Origin: CANHBY01 sp046342195
Lineage (GTDB): Bacteria > Pseudomonadota > Gammaproteobacteria > Burkholderiales > Burkholderiaceae_C
DNA length: 64,000 nucleotides
Assembly: GCA_046342195.1 (NCBI GenBank)
Contig: JBKDQE010000066.1
Coordinates: 1 to 64,000 of the forward strand
Direction: 5' to 3'
Shown: positions 51,994 through 60,712 of the stretch, in pieces
How the letters are laid out: every line of letters starts with the position of its first letter
How positions within the stretch are numbered: the first letter of the stretch is position 1
Translations under genes and position numbers: made by a program
Notes under the pieces: generated by a model
Seen by the model: the letters and a program-made list of their open reading frames with translations, nothing else
The model's database searches: none
Told to the model about the DNA's origin: nothing

Positions 51994-54327
51994 TCAGATT
52001 TTTTCTAAACGGACAGGGCCGAACATTGAAACCAATCCCGCTGTGGCGGGCCTTCCCGCGGGGATCCGAACCGCTTCAGGGGCGAGTGAGGGATCGCAAA
52101 AAGCCGGAAGCGTGACACTTTCCCCCTCTTGAATCACTTTCACCAAAGCCCCTTCGGTGAGCCCCATTGAAGAAAACACTTGCGTTGAAACACTGACAAA
52201 TTCGGGACAGGCATCGGCGGTGAGATGCAGGGAAGGCGCACGGCGAACAATTGAATCGGTGCCGTAAATAAAAACATCTGTGATACGTTCAAGCGGGCCC
52301 CAATCAAGAGGCTCAGACTTCAGAGGAGGCTGCAACGCCAAACGATTAGACAGTCGCGCAGCACAATTGGAAACCTGACCCAAAGCCGCATCAAGAACTT
52401 GCTCGGAGTTCTCGAAACTGAACTGACTCAAGCCCAAGAGATTGCCCAACACACGCAACACTTTCCATGCCGGGCGAGCGTCACCCAAAGGTTTGACAAC
52501 ACCATAAAAACTTTGAATCCGGCCCTCGGCATTAACCAAAGTGCCCGAGGTTTCCGTGAACGGAGCAATAGGAATCAAAACGTCAGCAACATCAGCACAA
52601 GCACTTTTGAATGAGGTCAGTGCAACAACCATGTCTGAAGCAGCCAGAGCCTTCATGGCTTTGGCTGGATGAGGAAAATCAAGAGCAGGCTCCAAATTCA
52701 GCAAAAGCATGGCTTTGAGAGACCCCTGAAGCATCTCCTCGGTATTCATTCCGGCACCGCGGGGCAAGGCATCAACCCACTGAGCACCAACGGAATTACT
52801 CGATTCGGTCAGATAACCCACACTGGCTTGGGTATGCTCAGAAATCCAGGTGGCCAAAGCCAATAAAAGAGAAGCTTGAGGGTGCTGAGCAGCCGAATTA
52901 CCCAGCAACACCGCTTTTTGATCATGACCACTCAACAAAGAATGAGCAATGGCACGAGCCTCTGAGGAAGATTCTGATTGAATAGGAGGGACAAGACCCT
53001 TGATTTGAGCAACAGCCGTTGCAATTTGAGCCAACCCCGAAACCCAACGGCTTGGCGAGAGAATCAGACTCTGGCCCATCGGCATGAGCCAATCGTCGGC
53101 GAGCGATCCTAAACGGTGGATTTGAGCCCCGCGACGAGCAGCTTGGCGCAGACGCTGTGCAAACAAGGGATGATCCTTGCGCAAGAAAGAGCCCACCACC
53201 AAGGCCGATTGAAGGCTGGACAAGGAGGCTATCGAGCGCCCCAACCAGCGTGCTGTAGACGCATCACCAACGTTGGAAAAATCAGTGTGACGCAAGCGAT
53301 GGTCAATATTATGACTGCCCAGACCTCTGACCAGTTCAGCCAGAAGATGCAGCTCTTCGACTGTGCTGTGCGGGGCGGCCAGGGCGCCGATACTCTGTGG
53401 CCCATGATTCTGCTTGATTTGCTTCAAACCATTGGCCACGTACTCAAGCACAGTCGTCCAGTCAACAGTCTGCCACTTTCCGCCTTGCTTGATCATCGGT
53501 GAAAGAAGCCGATCATCACTAGAAAGTGCTTCATAAGAAAAACGATCACGATCAGCAATCCAGCATTCGTTCACCTCTTCGTTTTCGAAGGGAACCACCC
53601 GCATGACTTTTTGTCCCTTCACCTGAACAATCAGGTTGGCGCCGGTGCTGTCGTGCGGACTGATGCTCTTGCGCCGAGATAACTCCCAAGTGCGTGCACT
53701 GTAACGAAAAGGTTTGCTGGTTAAGGCGCCCACCGGACAGATGTCGATCATATTGCCAGAAAGTTCGGAATCTACTGTGCTGCCCGAAACGGTGGTGATT
53801 TCTGAATGCTCCCCCCGATGTACCATGCCGAGCTCCATGATGCCGGCAACCTCTTGCCCGAAACGAACACAACGGGTGCAATGGATACAGCGGCTCATTT
53901 CCTCCATGGAAATCAAGGGGCCCACATTTTTGTGGAATACCACCCGTTTTTCTTCTTGATAACGCGAGGCGCTGCCACCGTAACCAACCGCCAAATCCTG
54001 AAGTTGACACTCACCACCTTGATCACAAATGGGGCAATCGAGTGGATGATTGATCAACAAAAACTCCATCACGCTTTGCTGTGCCTTGATCGCCTTGTCG
54101 CTCTTGGTGCGAACGATCATGCCCTGCGTCACGGGGGTGGCACAAGCGGGCATAGGCTTGGGGGCCTTTTCAACGTCAACCAGACACATCCTGCAATTGG
54201 CCGCAATCGAGAGCTTTTTGTGATAGCAAAAGTGAGGAATATAAACACCAGCCTGCTCTGCAGCGTGCATGACCATGCTGCCTTCAGCGACCTCAACCTT
54301 CTTGCCATCCAGTTCAATTTCAATCAT
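51994..54327 (-). CDS. nuoG: NADH-quinone oxidoreductase subunit G
   Basis: 777 aa, typical of betaproteobacterial NuoG. It starts with a [2Fe-2S] domain (HFCYHKKLSIAANCRMCLVD and the following CATP), then CDQGGECQLQDLA for the His-coordinated cluster N5 region and RCIHCTRCVRFG for a [4Fe-4S] cluster. A molybdopterin-oxidoreductase-like domain follows without a cofactor, starting near residue 220. The C-terminal 90 residues are weakly conserved. It is separated from nuoF by 194 bp that include a 57-codon frame. Confidence 0.96.
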   Translation of the reverse strand: MIEIELDGKKVEVAEGSMVMHAAEQAGVYIPHFCYHKKLSIAANCRMCLVDVEKAPKPMPACATPVTQGMIVRTKSDKAIKAQQSVMEFLLINHPLDCPICDQGGECQLQDLAVGYGGSASRYQEEKRVVFHKNVGPLISMEEMSRCIHCTRCVRFGQEVAGIMELGMVHRGEHSEITTVSGSTVDSELSGNMIDICPVGALTSKPFRYSARTWELSRRKSISPHDSTGANLIVQVKGQKVMRVVPFENEEVNECWIADRDRFSYEALSSDDRLLSPMIKQGGKWQTVDWTTVLEYVANGLKQIKQNHGPQSIGALAAPHSTVEELHLLAELVRGLGSHNIDHRLRHTDFSNVGDASTARWLGRSIASLSSLQSALVVGSFLRKDHPLFAQRLRQAARRGAQIHRLGSLADDWLMPMGQSLILSPSRWVSGLAQIATAVAQIKGLVPPIQSESSSEARAIAHSLLSGHDQKAVLLGNSAAQHPQASLLLALATWISEHTQASVGYLTESSNSVGAQWVDALPRGAGMNTEEMLQGSLKAMLLLNLEPALDFPHPAKAMKALAASDMVVALTSFKSACADVADVLIPIAPFTETSGTLVNAEGRIQSFYGVVKPLGDARPAWKVLRVLGNLLGLSQFSFENSEQVLDAALGQVSNCAARLSNRLALQPPLKSEPLDWGPLERITDVFIYGTDSIVRRAPSLHLTADACPEFVSVSTQVFSSMGLTEGALVKVIQEGESVTLPAFCDPSLAPEAVRIPAGRPATAGLVSMFGPVRLEKI

Positions 54328-54351
54328 GAAAACTGTCGCAATGCGACCCCG

Positions 54352-54525
54352 TTAACAGCCTAGACAGCAAAACGCTGCAAAGGAAAAGCCCAGCCGGCCA
54401 AGATAGCCGCGAGGCTGCTCTAGAGAATAGGGATGAGCAGGGGTACGCCTCCAAGACAGGCTTGTACTGAATAGAATGGCCCGCAACTCATCTGACAATT
54501 GATGCCAATGAAGCAGCTTTTTCAC
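54352..54525 (-). CDS. Candidate small gene between nuoF and nuoG (57 aa)
   Basis: A GTG at 54525 overlaps the nuoF stop (GTGA, 4 bp) and opens 57 codons to a TAA at 54352-54354, 24 bp before nuoG. A purine-rich GGAAGAGG sequence in the end of nuoF lies 4 bases before the GTG, in the right place for a ribosome site. The product would start MKKLLHWHQLSDELRAILFS, is basic and Trp/His-rich in the first half, and ends with a hydrophobic, Cys-containing stretch (GFSFAAFCCLGC). I know no family like it. The gap is otherwise unusual in a nuo operon, where spacing is short. It may be a real small protein or a leftover; the overlap is the main support. Confidence 0.45.
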   Translation of the reverse strand: MKKLLHWHQLSDELRAILFSTSLSWRRTPAHPYSLEQPRGYLGRLGFSFAAFCCLGC

Positions 54526-55865
54526 AATGCCTCTTCCAGGAGCGGCCGCTGGTGCTCAATGAGATCAACAAATTCTTGCCGAAAGTGCTTGATCATGGCC
54601 CGTACAGGCATGGCCGCAGCATCACCCAAGGCGCAAATTGTGCGGCCTTGGATGTTGTCTGCGACTGAATTCAGTAAATCAAGGTCTTCCATGCGGCCGC
54701 GTGCGGTGGCAATCCGCTCAACCAGACGAAAAAGCCAACCAGTACCCTCACGGCAAGGGGTACACTGACCACAGCTTTCGTGCATGTAAAAATATGACAG
54801 GCGCAAAAGGCTCTTAACCATGCAGCGCGTGTTGTCCATCACAATCACTGCGCCTGAGCCCAACATGGAGCCCGCCTTGGCGATGCTGTCATAGTCCATG
54901 GTGCAATCCATGATGACTGAAGCCGGCAGAACCGGTGAAGACGACCCCCCGGGAATGACTGCTTTGAGCTGACGGCCAGGAAGAAGCCCTCCGGCGAGGT
55001 CGAGCAACACAGAAAATGGCGTTCCCATGGGAATTTCATAGTTACCAGGACGCTGGACATCACCCGAAACAGAGAAAATTTTCGTGCCCCCGTTATTCGG
55101 TTTGCCTGTTTCCAGATAAGCCGCCCCTCCATGACGGATGATCCAGGGAACCGCAGCGAAAGTTTCGGTGTTGTTGATGGTGGTGGGCTTACCGTACAAC
55201 CCAAAACTGGCTGGAAATGGCGGTTTAAAACGGGGCTGGCCTTTCTTGCCTTCAAGAGACTCGAGCAAACCGGTTTCCTCGCCACAGATGTAAGCACCAA
55301 ATCCATGGGCTGCATGGAGATCAAAACTGAAACGAGACCCCTGAATTTGAGAGCCCAAGAACCTTGCAGCACGTGCTTCTTCGAGGGCAAGCTCAAACCG
55401 CTCATAGGCTTGGAAAATTTCGCCATGAATGTAGTTATATCCGACCGAAATTCCCATTGCATAAGCCGCAATGGCCATGCCTTCGATAATGCTGTGGGGG
55501 TTATAGAGAATGATGTCGCGATCTTTGCAGGTACCGGGCTCGCCTTCGTCGGAGTTACAAACGAGATATTTTTGGCCCGGAAACTGCCGGGGCATGAAGC
55601 TCCATTTGAGGCCCGTCGGAAAACCCGCCCCTCCACGACCACGCAAACCGGAAGCCTTGACTTCGGCGATCACCTGCTCCGGAGTCATCCCCTCTCCCCC
55701 ATCAAGGCCAAGAATTTTTTTCAGGGCCCGGTAGCCTCCCCGCAGCATGTAATCATCGAGATGCCAATTTTGGCCATTGAGATCCGCGTAAATCTGGGGC
55801 TTGATATGGCGACCGTGAAAACAGGTTTCTTGTCCGGTGGCTTGAAACTTTGAAAGATCGGGCAT
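54522..55865 (-). CDS. nuoF: NADH-quinone oxidoreductase subunit F
   Basis: 447 aa from the ATG at 55865 (MPDLSKFQATGQET); a longer frame to 55901 is rejected. It holds FMN, the NADH site and the N3 [4Fe-4S] cluster. Seen: GRGGAGFPTGLKWSFMP (nucleotide/FMN-binding Gly-rich loop), CNSDEGEPGTCKDR, the ESCGQCTPCREGTGW cluster motif and a later Cys near GRTICALGD. The family length is about 430-450 aa. It starts 32 bp after nuoE. Confidence 0.97.
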   Translation of the reverse strand: MPDLSKFQATGQETCFHGRHIKPQIYADLNGQNWHLDDYMLRGGYRALKKILGLDGGEGMTPEQVIAEVKASGLRGRGGAGFPTGLKWSFMPRQFPGQKYLVCNSDEGEPGTCKDRDIILYNPHSIIEGMAIAAYAMGISVGYNYIHGEIFQAYERFELALEEARAARFLGSQIQGSRFSFDLHAAHGFGAYICGEETGLLESLEGKKGQPRFKPPFPASFGLYGKPTTINNTETFAAVPWIIRHGGAAYLETGKPNNGGTKIFSVSGDVQRPGNYEIPMGTPFSVLLDLAGGLLPGRQLKAVIPGGSSSPVLPASVIMDCTMDYDSIAKAGSMLGSGAVIVMDNTRCMVKSLLRLSYFYMHESCGQCTPCREGTGWLFRLVERIATARGRMEDLDLLNSVADNIQGRTICALGDAAAMPVRAMIKHFRQEFVDLIEHQRPLLEEAL

Positions 55866-55897
55866 GAGAGTAAACCTTATTGAGGAACCATTCGCTT

Positions 55898-56404
55898 TCA
55901 ACGGGACCCCACAGGCTCACTTTGGAGCTGTGCTACGAGTTCGTCGAGCCTTTGGTGATCCATGAAACTGCACATTTGACGGTCATTCACCAAAAGTACA
56001 GGAGCATCAGCGCAGGCTCCCAAACACTCGCTTTTTTGAACGGTGATACAACCATCAGAGGTGGTTCCGCCTTCTTCAACACCCAATCGATTGCAAAGGT
56101 ATTCAATCGCATTTTGACCGCCTCTCAGCTGACAAGGCAGATTGGTGCAAACATTCAATTTGAACCGCCCGACAGGGGCTTGGTTGTACATGTTGTAAAA
56201 GGTGGTAACCTCATGTACCGCAATGGGGGCCATATCAAGGTAATCGGCCACTGATTTTTCAAGCTCAGGAGAGATGTACCCCAGCTCTTGTTGAACAATC
56301 GACAAGCATGCCATCACGGCAGACTGTTTGTGCTCTGGAGGGTACTTTGCGACTTCCTGCGCAAAACGGGCCAAGGTGATTTCGGAAAAACGAAAAACAC
56401 TCAC
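55898..56404 (-). CDS. nuoE: NADH-quinone oxidoreductase subunit E
   Basis: 168 aa. A thioredoxin-fold protein with the N1a [2Fe-2S] cluster. The ligands are in VCTNLPCQLRGG and SECLGACADAPV, matching the CxxxxC...CxxxC pattern (N1a). Its first half has the helical segment conserved in the family (EVAKYPPEHKQSAVMACL). It overlaps the nuoD stop by 4 bp. A partner of NuoF at the tip of the peripheral arm. Confidence 0.96.
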   Translation of the reverse strand: MSVFRFSEITLARFAQEVAKYPPEHKQSAVMACLSIVQQELGYISPELEKSVADYLDMAPIAVHEVTTFYNMYNQAPVGRFKLNVCTNLPCQLRGGQNAIEYLCNRLGVEEGGTTSDGCITVQKSECLGACADAPVLLVNDRQMCSFMDHQRLDELVAQLQSEPVGSR

Positions 56405-57654
56405 CGGTCAATCTCCCCAAAGACGATATCCATGGTGCCAATCAAGGCGACAGCATCAGCAATCATGTGCCCACGCGACATTTCATCAAGAGCGGCAAGG
56501 TGAGCGAACCCTGGTGCGCGAATTTTTAGGCGATAGGGCTTGTTGGCCCCATCACTGACAAGATAAATACCAAACTCGCCTTTAGGATGCTCAACCGCAG
56601 CATAGGCCTCTCCCTCAGGCACATGGAAGCCTTCCGTGAAAAGCTTGAAGTGATGAATCAGCTCCTCCATGCCGGATTTCATCTGGACGCGCGAAGGAGG
56701 GGCAATTTTGTGATTGTCGGTAATCACGGAACCAGAATTGGCGCGCAACCAGGCAATACATTGCTGAATAATGCGATTCGACTGACGCATTTCTTCAATA
56801 CGCACCAAATACCGGTCGTAAGTGTCGCCGTGAACACCCACGGGCACATCAAAGTCCATCTTGGCATAAACATCATAGGGCTGGTTTTTGCGCAGATCCC
56901 AGGCAATGCCAGAGCCACGCAGCATGGCGCCAGAAAAGCCTAAATTTAAAGCCCGCTCAGGAGTAACCACACCAATTCCAACGGTACGCTGCTTCCAGAT
57001 GCGGTTGTCGGTGAGGAGAGTTTCGTATTCGTCAATATAACGAGGAAAACGCTGGGTGAAATTTTCAATAAAGTCCAGTAAAGAACCTTGGCGATTCTCA
57101 TTCATTTGGGCCAAGGCTTTGGCATTGCGAATTTTGGAGGGTTTGTACTGGGGCATGCTGTCAGGCAGGTCGCGGTACACGCCTCCAGGCCGGAAATAAG
57201 CGGCATGCATGCGTGCCCCTGAAACAGCTTCATACATGTCGAAAAGATCTTCACGCTCCCGAAAACAATAGATAAATACATTCATCGCACCGCAATCCAG
57301 GGCATGACAACCGAGCCACAACAAATGATTGAGCAAGCGAGTAATTTCGCTAAACATCACCCGGATATATTGAGCCCGCTCAGGCACATCCACGCCCAGC
57401 AGCTTCTCGATAGCCAGACAGTAAGCGTGTTCATTGCACATCATGGAGACGTAATCAAGTCGGTCCATGTAGGGCAATGACTGAATGAAAGTTTTGTTTT
57501 CGGCAAGCTTCTCGGTGGCCCGATGAAGCAGCCCGATGTGCGGATCAGCGCGCTGAATGACCTCGCCATCAAGTTCGAGCACAAGGCGCAAAACGCCATG
57601 GGCTGCTGGATGTTGGGGCCCAAAATTGAGGGTGTAATTCTTGATGTCAGCCAT
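56401..57654 (-). CDS. nuoD: NADH-quinone oxidoreductase subunit D
   Basis: 417 aa, separate from NuoC. The 49-kDa-type subunit that builds the quinone site with NuoB and NuoH. Conserved: NFGPQHPAAHGVLRLVLELD near the start with the quinone-loop His, RADPHIGLLHRATEKL, YMDRLDYVSMMCNEHAYCLA and the C-terminal DIVFGEIDR. The length is typical. It is spaced 30 bp after nuoC and overlaps nuoE by 4 bp. Confidence 0.97.
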   Translation of the reverse strand: MADIKNYTLNFGPQHPAAHGVLRLVLELDGEVIQRADPHIGLLHRATEKLAENKTFIQSLPYMDRLDYVSMMCNEHAYCLAIEKLLGVDVPERAQYIRVMFSEITRLLNHLLWLGCHALDCGAMNVFIYCFREREDLFDMYEAVSGARMHAAYFRPGGVYRDLPDSMPQYKPSKIRNAKALAQMNENRQGSLLDFIENFTQRFPRYIDEYETLLTDNRIWKQRTVGIGVVTPERALNLGFSGAMLRGSGIAWDLRKNQPYDVYAKMDFDVPVGVHGDTYDRYLVRIEEMRQSNRIIQQCIAWLRANSGSVITDNHKIAPPSRVQMKSGMEELIHHFKLFTEGFHVPEGEAYAAVEHPKGEFGIYLVSDGANKPYRLKIRAPGFAHLAALDEMSRGHMIADAVALIGTMDIVFGEIDR

Positions 57655-57684
57655 GGAGGTTCAAGCAGATGATAATGAGCACGA

Positions 57685-58281
57685 TCAATGCAGGCCGCCG
57701 TATTTTTCTTCGCGAATAATGCGGGGGGTGATTTCGCGTGGCTCGATAGTCACAGGCTGATAAATGACGCGCTTCTGCTCTGGGTCATAGCGCATTTCCA
57801 CGTGCCCAGAAAGGGGAAAATCTTTGCGAAAGGGATGTCCGATGAACCCATAATCGGTCAGGATGCGACGCAAGTCATGGTGGCCTTCAAAAATAATGCC
57901 GTATAAATCAAAGGCTTCGCGCTCAAACCAGTTGGCAGCACCCCAAACTTCACTGAGGGAAACCAGCACAGGCAGGTCATCGTCGGGGCAAAACACCTTG
58001 AGCCGAAGGCGCCAGTTATGGCACACCGAAAGAAGATGAGAAACAACACAGAAACGCGGGCCCTCCCAAGGTTGATCTTTGTAGGTAGAGTAATCGAGGC
58101 CACAGAGATCCATCAGTTGTTCAAAGCGCAACTCAGGATGATCACGAAGAATATAGGCACTCTCGAGATAATCAGTCGCGGACACAGCAATAGTAATTTC
58201 ACCGCGATCAACAAAAAAATGCTGAATTTTGGAACCCAAGCCACTGTTGAGCGCAGCCTGTAGCGTCTGAAGTCTGCTCAT
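57685..58281 (-). CDS. nuoC: NADH-quinone oxidoreductase subunit C
   Basis: 198 aa, the 30-kDa-type subunit of the peripheral arm. The family signature WFEREAFDLYGIIFEGHHDL followed by RRILTDYGFIGHPFRKDFPL is present, with the N-terminal thin domain before it. It is not fused to NuoD, the usual state in betaproteobacteria. It begins 20 bp after nuoB. No cofactor is expected. Confidence 0.97.
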   Translation of the reverse strand: MSRLQTLQAALNSGLGSKIQHFFVDRGEITIAVSATDYLESAYILRDHPELRFEQLMDLCGLDYSTYKDQPWEGPRFCVVSHLLSVCHNWRLRLKVFCPDDDLPVLVSLSEVWGAANWFEREAFDLYGIIFEGHHDLRRILTDYGFIGHPFRKDFPLSGHVEMRYDPEQKRVIYQPVTIEPREITPRIIREEKYGGLH

Positions 58282-58301
58282 GATGGGGTTATCTCGCCTG
58301 T

Positions 58302-58778
58302 TTAGCGGGCAATGGTGTTTTCTCTGCGAATTTTGGATTGCAATTGCAGAATGCCGTAAAGAAGAGCCTCAGCTGTCGGTGGGCAGCCAGGCACATAAAC
58401 ATCAACAGGGACGATACGGTCACAGCCGCGAACGACGGAGTAACTGTAGTGGTAGTAGCCCCCACCATTGGCACAAGAACCCATGCTGATGACCCACCGG
58501 GGCTCGGCCATTTGATCGTAGACCTTACGTAAAGCCGGAGCCATTTTATTGCACAGAGTACCTGCAACAATCATGAGATCACTTTGCCGCGGACTGGGGC
58601 GAAACAACATGCCGAAACGGTCGATATCGTAGCGCGCTGCTCCGGCATGCATCATTTCAACCGCACAACAGGCCAGCCCGAAAGTCATGGGCCATAAAGA
58701 CCCTGTTTTAGACCAATTGATCAGAGCATCCACACCGGTGGTGATAAACCCCTCTTTCAAAACACCTTCAATGCCCAT
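58302..58778 (-). CDS. nuoB: NADH-quinone oxidoreductase subunit B
   Basis: 158 aa from the ATG at 58778 (MGIEGVLKEGFITT). It carries cluster N2, the last one before quinone. Ligands: the adjacent pair in GLACCAVEMMH, GSCANGGGYY and VPGCPPTAEALL. The start overlaps nothing and lies 8 bp after nuoA; a longer frame to 58796 extends back into nuoA. Length and sequence are typical. Confidence 0.97.
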   Translation of the reverse strand: MGIEGVLKEGFITTGVDALINWSKTGSLWPMTFGLACCAVEMMHAGAARYDIDRFGMLFRPSPRQSDLMIVAGTLCNKMAPALRKVYDQMAEPRWVISMGSCANGGGYYHYSYSVVRGCDRIVPVDVYVPGCPPTAEALLYGILQLQSKIRRENTIAR

Positions 58779-58786
58779 GTGTGACC

Positions 58787-59146
58787 TCACTCCCAATCAA
58801 GGGCGCCTTTTTTCCACTCGTAAATAAAGCCCACCACCAAAATACCAAGAAAGATCATCATGGCCACAAAGCCGGTGGTACCGATTTCCTTCAGGGCGAC
58901 AGCCCATGGAAAAAGAAAAGCAATTTCGAGATCGAAAAGAATGAACAGGATGGCAACCAGATAATAGCGAACGTCGAACTTCATCCGGGCATCTTCGAAG
59001 GCCTCGAAACCGCACTCATAGGGGGAATTTTTGGCGGCATCAGGACGCCTTGGGCCCATGATCAAACCAATTACCTGAGGTGCCACGCCAACCGCCACAC
59101 CAATAAGCATGAAAAGGATGATGGGCAGATACTCAGTGAGACTCAT
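58787..59146 (-). CDS. nuoA: NADH-quinone oxidoreductase subunit A
   Basis: 119 aa from the ATG at 59146 (MSLTEYLPIILFML); the frame extending to 59257 enters the tRNA gene and is rejected. Three membrane helices; the loop SPYECGFEAFEDARMKFDVR between helices 1 and 2 is the family signature (Cys and acidic residues near the quinone entry). GGAAG lies about 12 bases before the ATG. It is the first nuo gene, 69 bp past the tRNA-Leu. Confidence 0.97.
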   Translation of the reverse strand: MSLTEYLPIILFMLIGVAVGVAPQVIGLIMGPRRPDAAKNSPYECGFEAFEDARMKFDVRYYLVAILFILFDLEIAFLFPWAVALKEIGTTGFVAMMIFLGILVVGFIYEWKKGALDWE

Positions 59147-59182
59147 GGCGAATTTAGGACTTCCGATGTTGTTGCGGACAAG

Positions 59183-59197
59183 CAGCCCCAAGGGCTG
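59183..59197 (-). other. Hairpin between tRNA-Leu and nuoA
   Basis: On the minus strand cagccc-ttg-gggctg can form a 6-bp stem with a 3-base loop. No T-run follows in the nuo direction, so it is unlikely to end transcription fully; it may mark processing between the tRNA and the nuo message. Seen by eye only. Confidence 0.35.
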
Positions 59198-59215
59198 TTT
59201 TGAACCTTGCACTGA

Positions 59216-59300
59216 TGGTGCCGACGGCGAGACTCGAACTCGCACAGCTTTCGCCACTACCCCCTCAAGATAGCGTGTCTACCAATTCCACCACGTCGGC
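59216..59300 (-). tRNA. tRNA-Leu (anticodon GAG)
   Basis: 85 nt with the encoded CCA end (complement of 59216-59218). The acceptor gccgacg pairs with cgtcggc; the D-arm has ggaattggtagacac; the anticodon stem ctatc/ggtag holds a TTGAGGG loop giving GAG; there is a long variable arm (ggcgaaagctgt region) as in type II tRNAs, and a T-arm with GTTCGAGTC. All fits tRNA-Leu. It lies between secG and nuoA on the same strand, a conserved place in Burkholderiales. Confidence 0.95.
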
Positions 59301-59365
59301 TCGGGAAAGTAACCCAGAGATTTTGCTCGAAAACGCTGAGCTTTCAGCGATCAGAACAGCTTTTC

Positions 59366-59371
59366 ATTATA
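59366..59371 (-). promoter_or_regulatory. Candidate -10 box upstream of tRNA-Leu/nuo
   Basis: A perfect TATAAT (minus strand) lies 66 bp before the tRNA 5' end in the 127-bp gap after secG. No good -35 hexamer is found 16-18 bases upstream. If used, it would start transcription of tRNA-Leu and the nuo operon independently of the genes upstream. Support is the -10 alone. Confidence 0.4.
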
Positions 59372-59427
59372 GCTTTAATTTCAGAAAAATGGAGCTCGCT
59401 GATCACTAAAACTACATGGCAGGGAAA

Positions 59428-59889
59428 TCAACGACTCACAGGGGTTGAAGCTGCCGAGCCTGCGGCAGAAGCGGCTTGAGCATCGGGGGCTCTCACAGAA
59501 TGATTGGGAGAAGATGCGGGAACCTCCGGGGAAGATGCCGCTGCAGAAGCAGGGTTGCCAGATGGGATGAGATCTGCGACGGTTCTGGGGGTTGTTGAGA
59601 CCGGCTCAGTGACAGCAGGACGATCAAGAACACTGCCCCTCCCGGTCGTTGATGGGCCGTGACTAGCCAGCAGCGCCAGCATCAGGGTGCATGCAAAAAA
59701 AATAAAGGCACATACCGCCGTAGAACGCGACAGAAAGTTGGCGCTGCCTGTGGCCCCAAACAAGCTGCCCGAGGCCCCAGCACCAAAAGACACTCCCATA
59801 TCTGCACCTTTTCCGTGCTGAACAAGAACCAAGCCAACGATGGCCAAGCCTGACAAAATCTGAAATATCATGAGGAAGTTGGTCAGCAT
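59428..59889 (-). CDS. secG: Protein-export membrane protein SecG
   Basis: 153 aa. Small subunit of the SecYEG channel. Two helices (LTNFLMIFQILSGLAIVGLV and AVCAFIFFACTLMLALLAS) flank the conserved GKGADMGVSFGAGASGSLFG and TGSANFLSRSTA loop. The C-terminal 70 residues are Ala, Ser and Pro-rich and unordered, longer than in E. coli but frequent in betaproteobacteria. It follows tpiA by 43 bp, the usual gene order. Confidence 0.95.
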   Translation of the reverse strand: MLTNFLMIFQILSGLAIVGLVLVQHGKGADMGVSFGAGASGSLFGATGSANFLSRSTAVCAFIFFACTLMLALLASHGPSTTGRGSVLDRPAVTEPVSTTPRTVADLIPSGNPASAAASSPEVPASSPNHSVRAPDAQAASAAGSAASTPVSR

Positions 59890-59932
59890 TTAAAAGTCAC
59901 TTTCAAAATCAACAAGTTCAAACGAGCACTGG

Positions 59933-60673
59933 TTATAGCACCGCACGGGCAATGGCTAAAAAATCGAGGGCCTTCAAAGCCGCACCACCAACAAGCCCAC
60001 CGTCAATGTCAGGCTGGGCCAGCAAAGCCGCTGCATTATCAGGTTTCATGCTACCGCCATACAGCAACCTCACAGAATGAGCCACAGAACTGGCTGCGGC
60101 AAGCTGGGCGCGCAACAGGGCATGAACCTCTTGAGCCTGCTCAGGGGTGGCCGTGCGGCCTGTGCCGATAGCCCAGATGGGTTCGTAAGCCACCACGATA
60201 TTCGAAATTGAGGGGCCCAAGGCGTGAATGACCTCGGAGAGCTGACGTTCGACGATGGCAGCCGTTTGGCCTGACTCGCGTTGAATCAGTGTTTCGCCGA
60301 CGCACACAATCGGCGTCAGCTTATGAGCGATCGCTTTTTTAGCCTTCTCGGCGACGATGGAGTCAGTTTCACCGTGCAGCACACGACGCTCGGAATGACC
60401 GATGATGACGTAGCTGCAACCAAATTCTTTCAGCATGACGGCAGCCACTTCGCCCGTGTAAGCACCTGGTTCATATGCGGAACAATCTTGGGCACCCCAT
60501 TGAATCTGGCTGCCTGCCAAAGCCCGCTGGACATCTGCCAAAAAAAGTGCAGGAGGGCACACAACCAACTCGCCAGGCACGGGGCCGGCTTCACACAAGG
60601 CAAGCAACAGATCAGCGTTGGCTTGACGGTGGCCGTTCATTTTCCAATTACCCACCACAAGGGGTTTTCGCAT
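59933..60673 (-). CDS. tpiA: Triosephosphate isomerase
   Basis: 246 aa, full length. It interconverts dihydroxyacetone phosphate and glyceraldehyde 3-phosphate. Catalytic residues are in NWKMNG (Lys), YVIIGHSERR (His) and AYEPIWAIGTG (Glu), and the phosphate loop LYGGSMKPDN is present. It begins 39 bp after the quinone oxidoreductase gene and is likely in the same transcript. Confidence 0.97.
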   Translation of the reverse strand: MRKPLVVGNWKMNGHRQANADLLLALCEAGPVPGELVVCPPALFLADVQRALAGSQIQWGAQDCSAYEPGAYTGEVAAVMLKEFGCSYVIIGHSERRVLHGETDSIVAEKAKKAIAHKLTPIVCVGETLIQRESGQTAAIVERQLSEVIHALGPSISNIVVAYEPIWAIGTGRTATPEQAQEVHALLRAQLAAASSVAHSVRLLYGGSMKPDNAAALLAQPDIDGGLVGGAALKALDFLAIARAVL

Positions 60674-60712
60674 TCAAAAAGCTCCTATCAGGATGTTTGC
60701 GAGCGGGTTGGC

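Noticed and set aside
55131..55853. 240-codon frame antisense to nuoF
   Set aside because: Shadow of nuoF; no domain.
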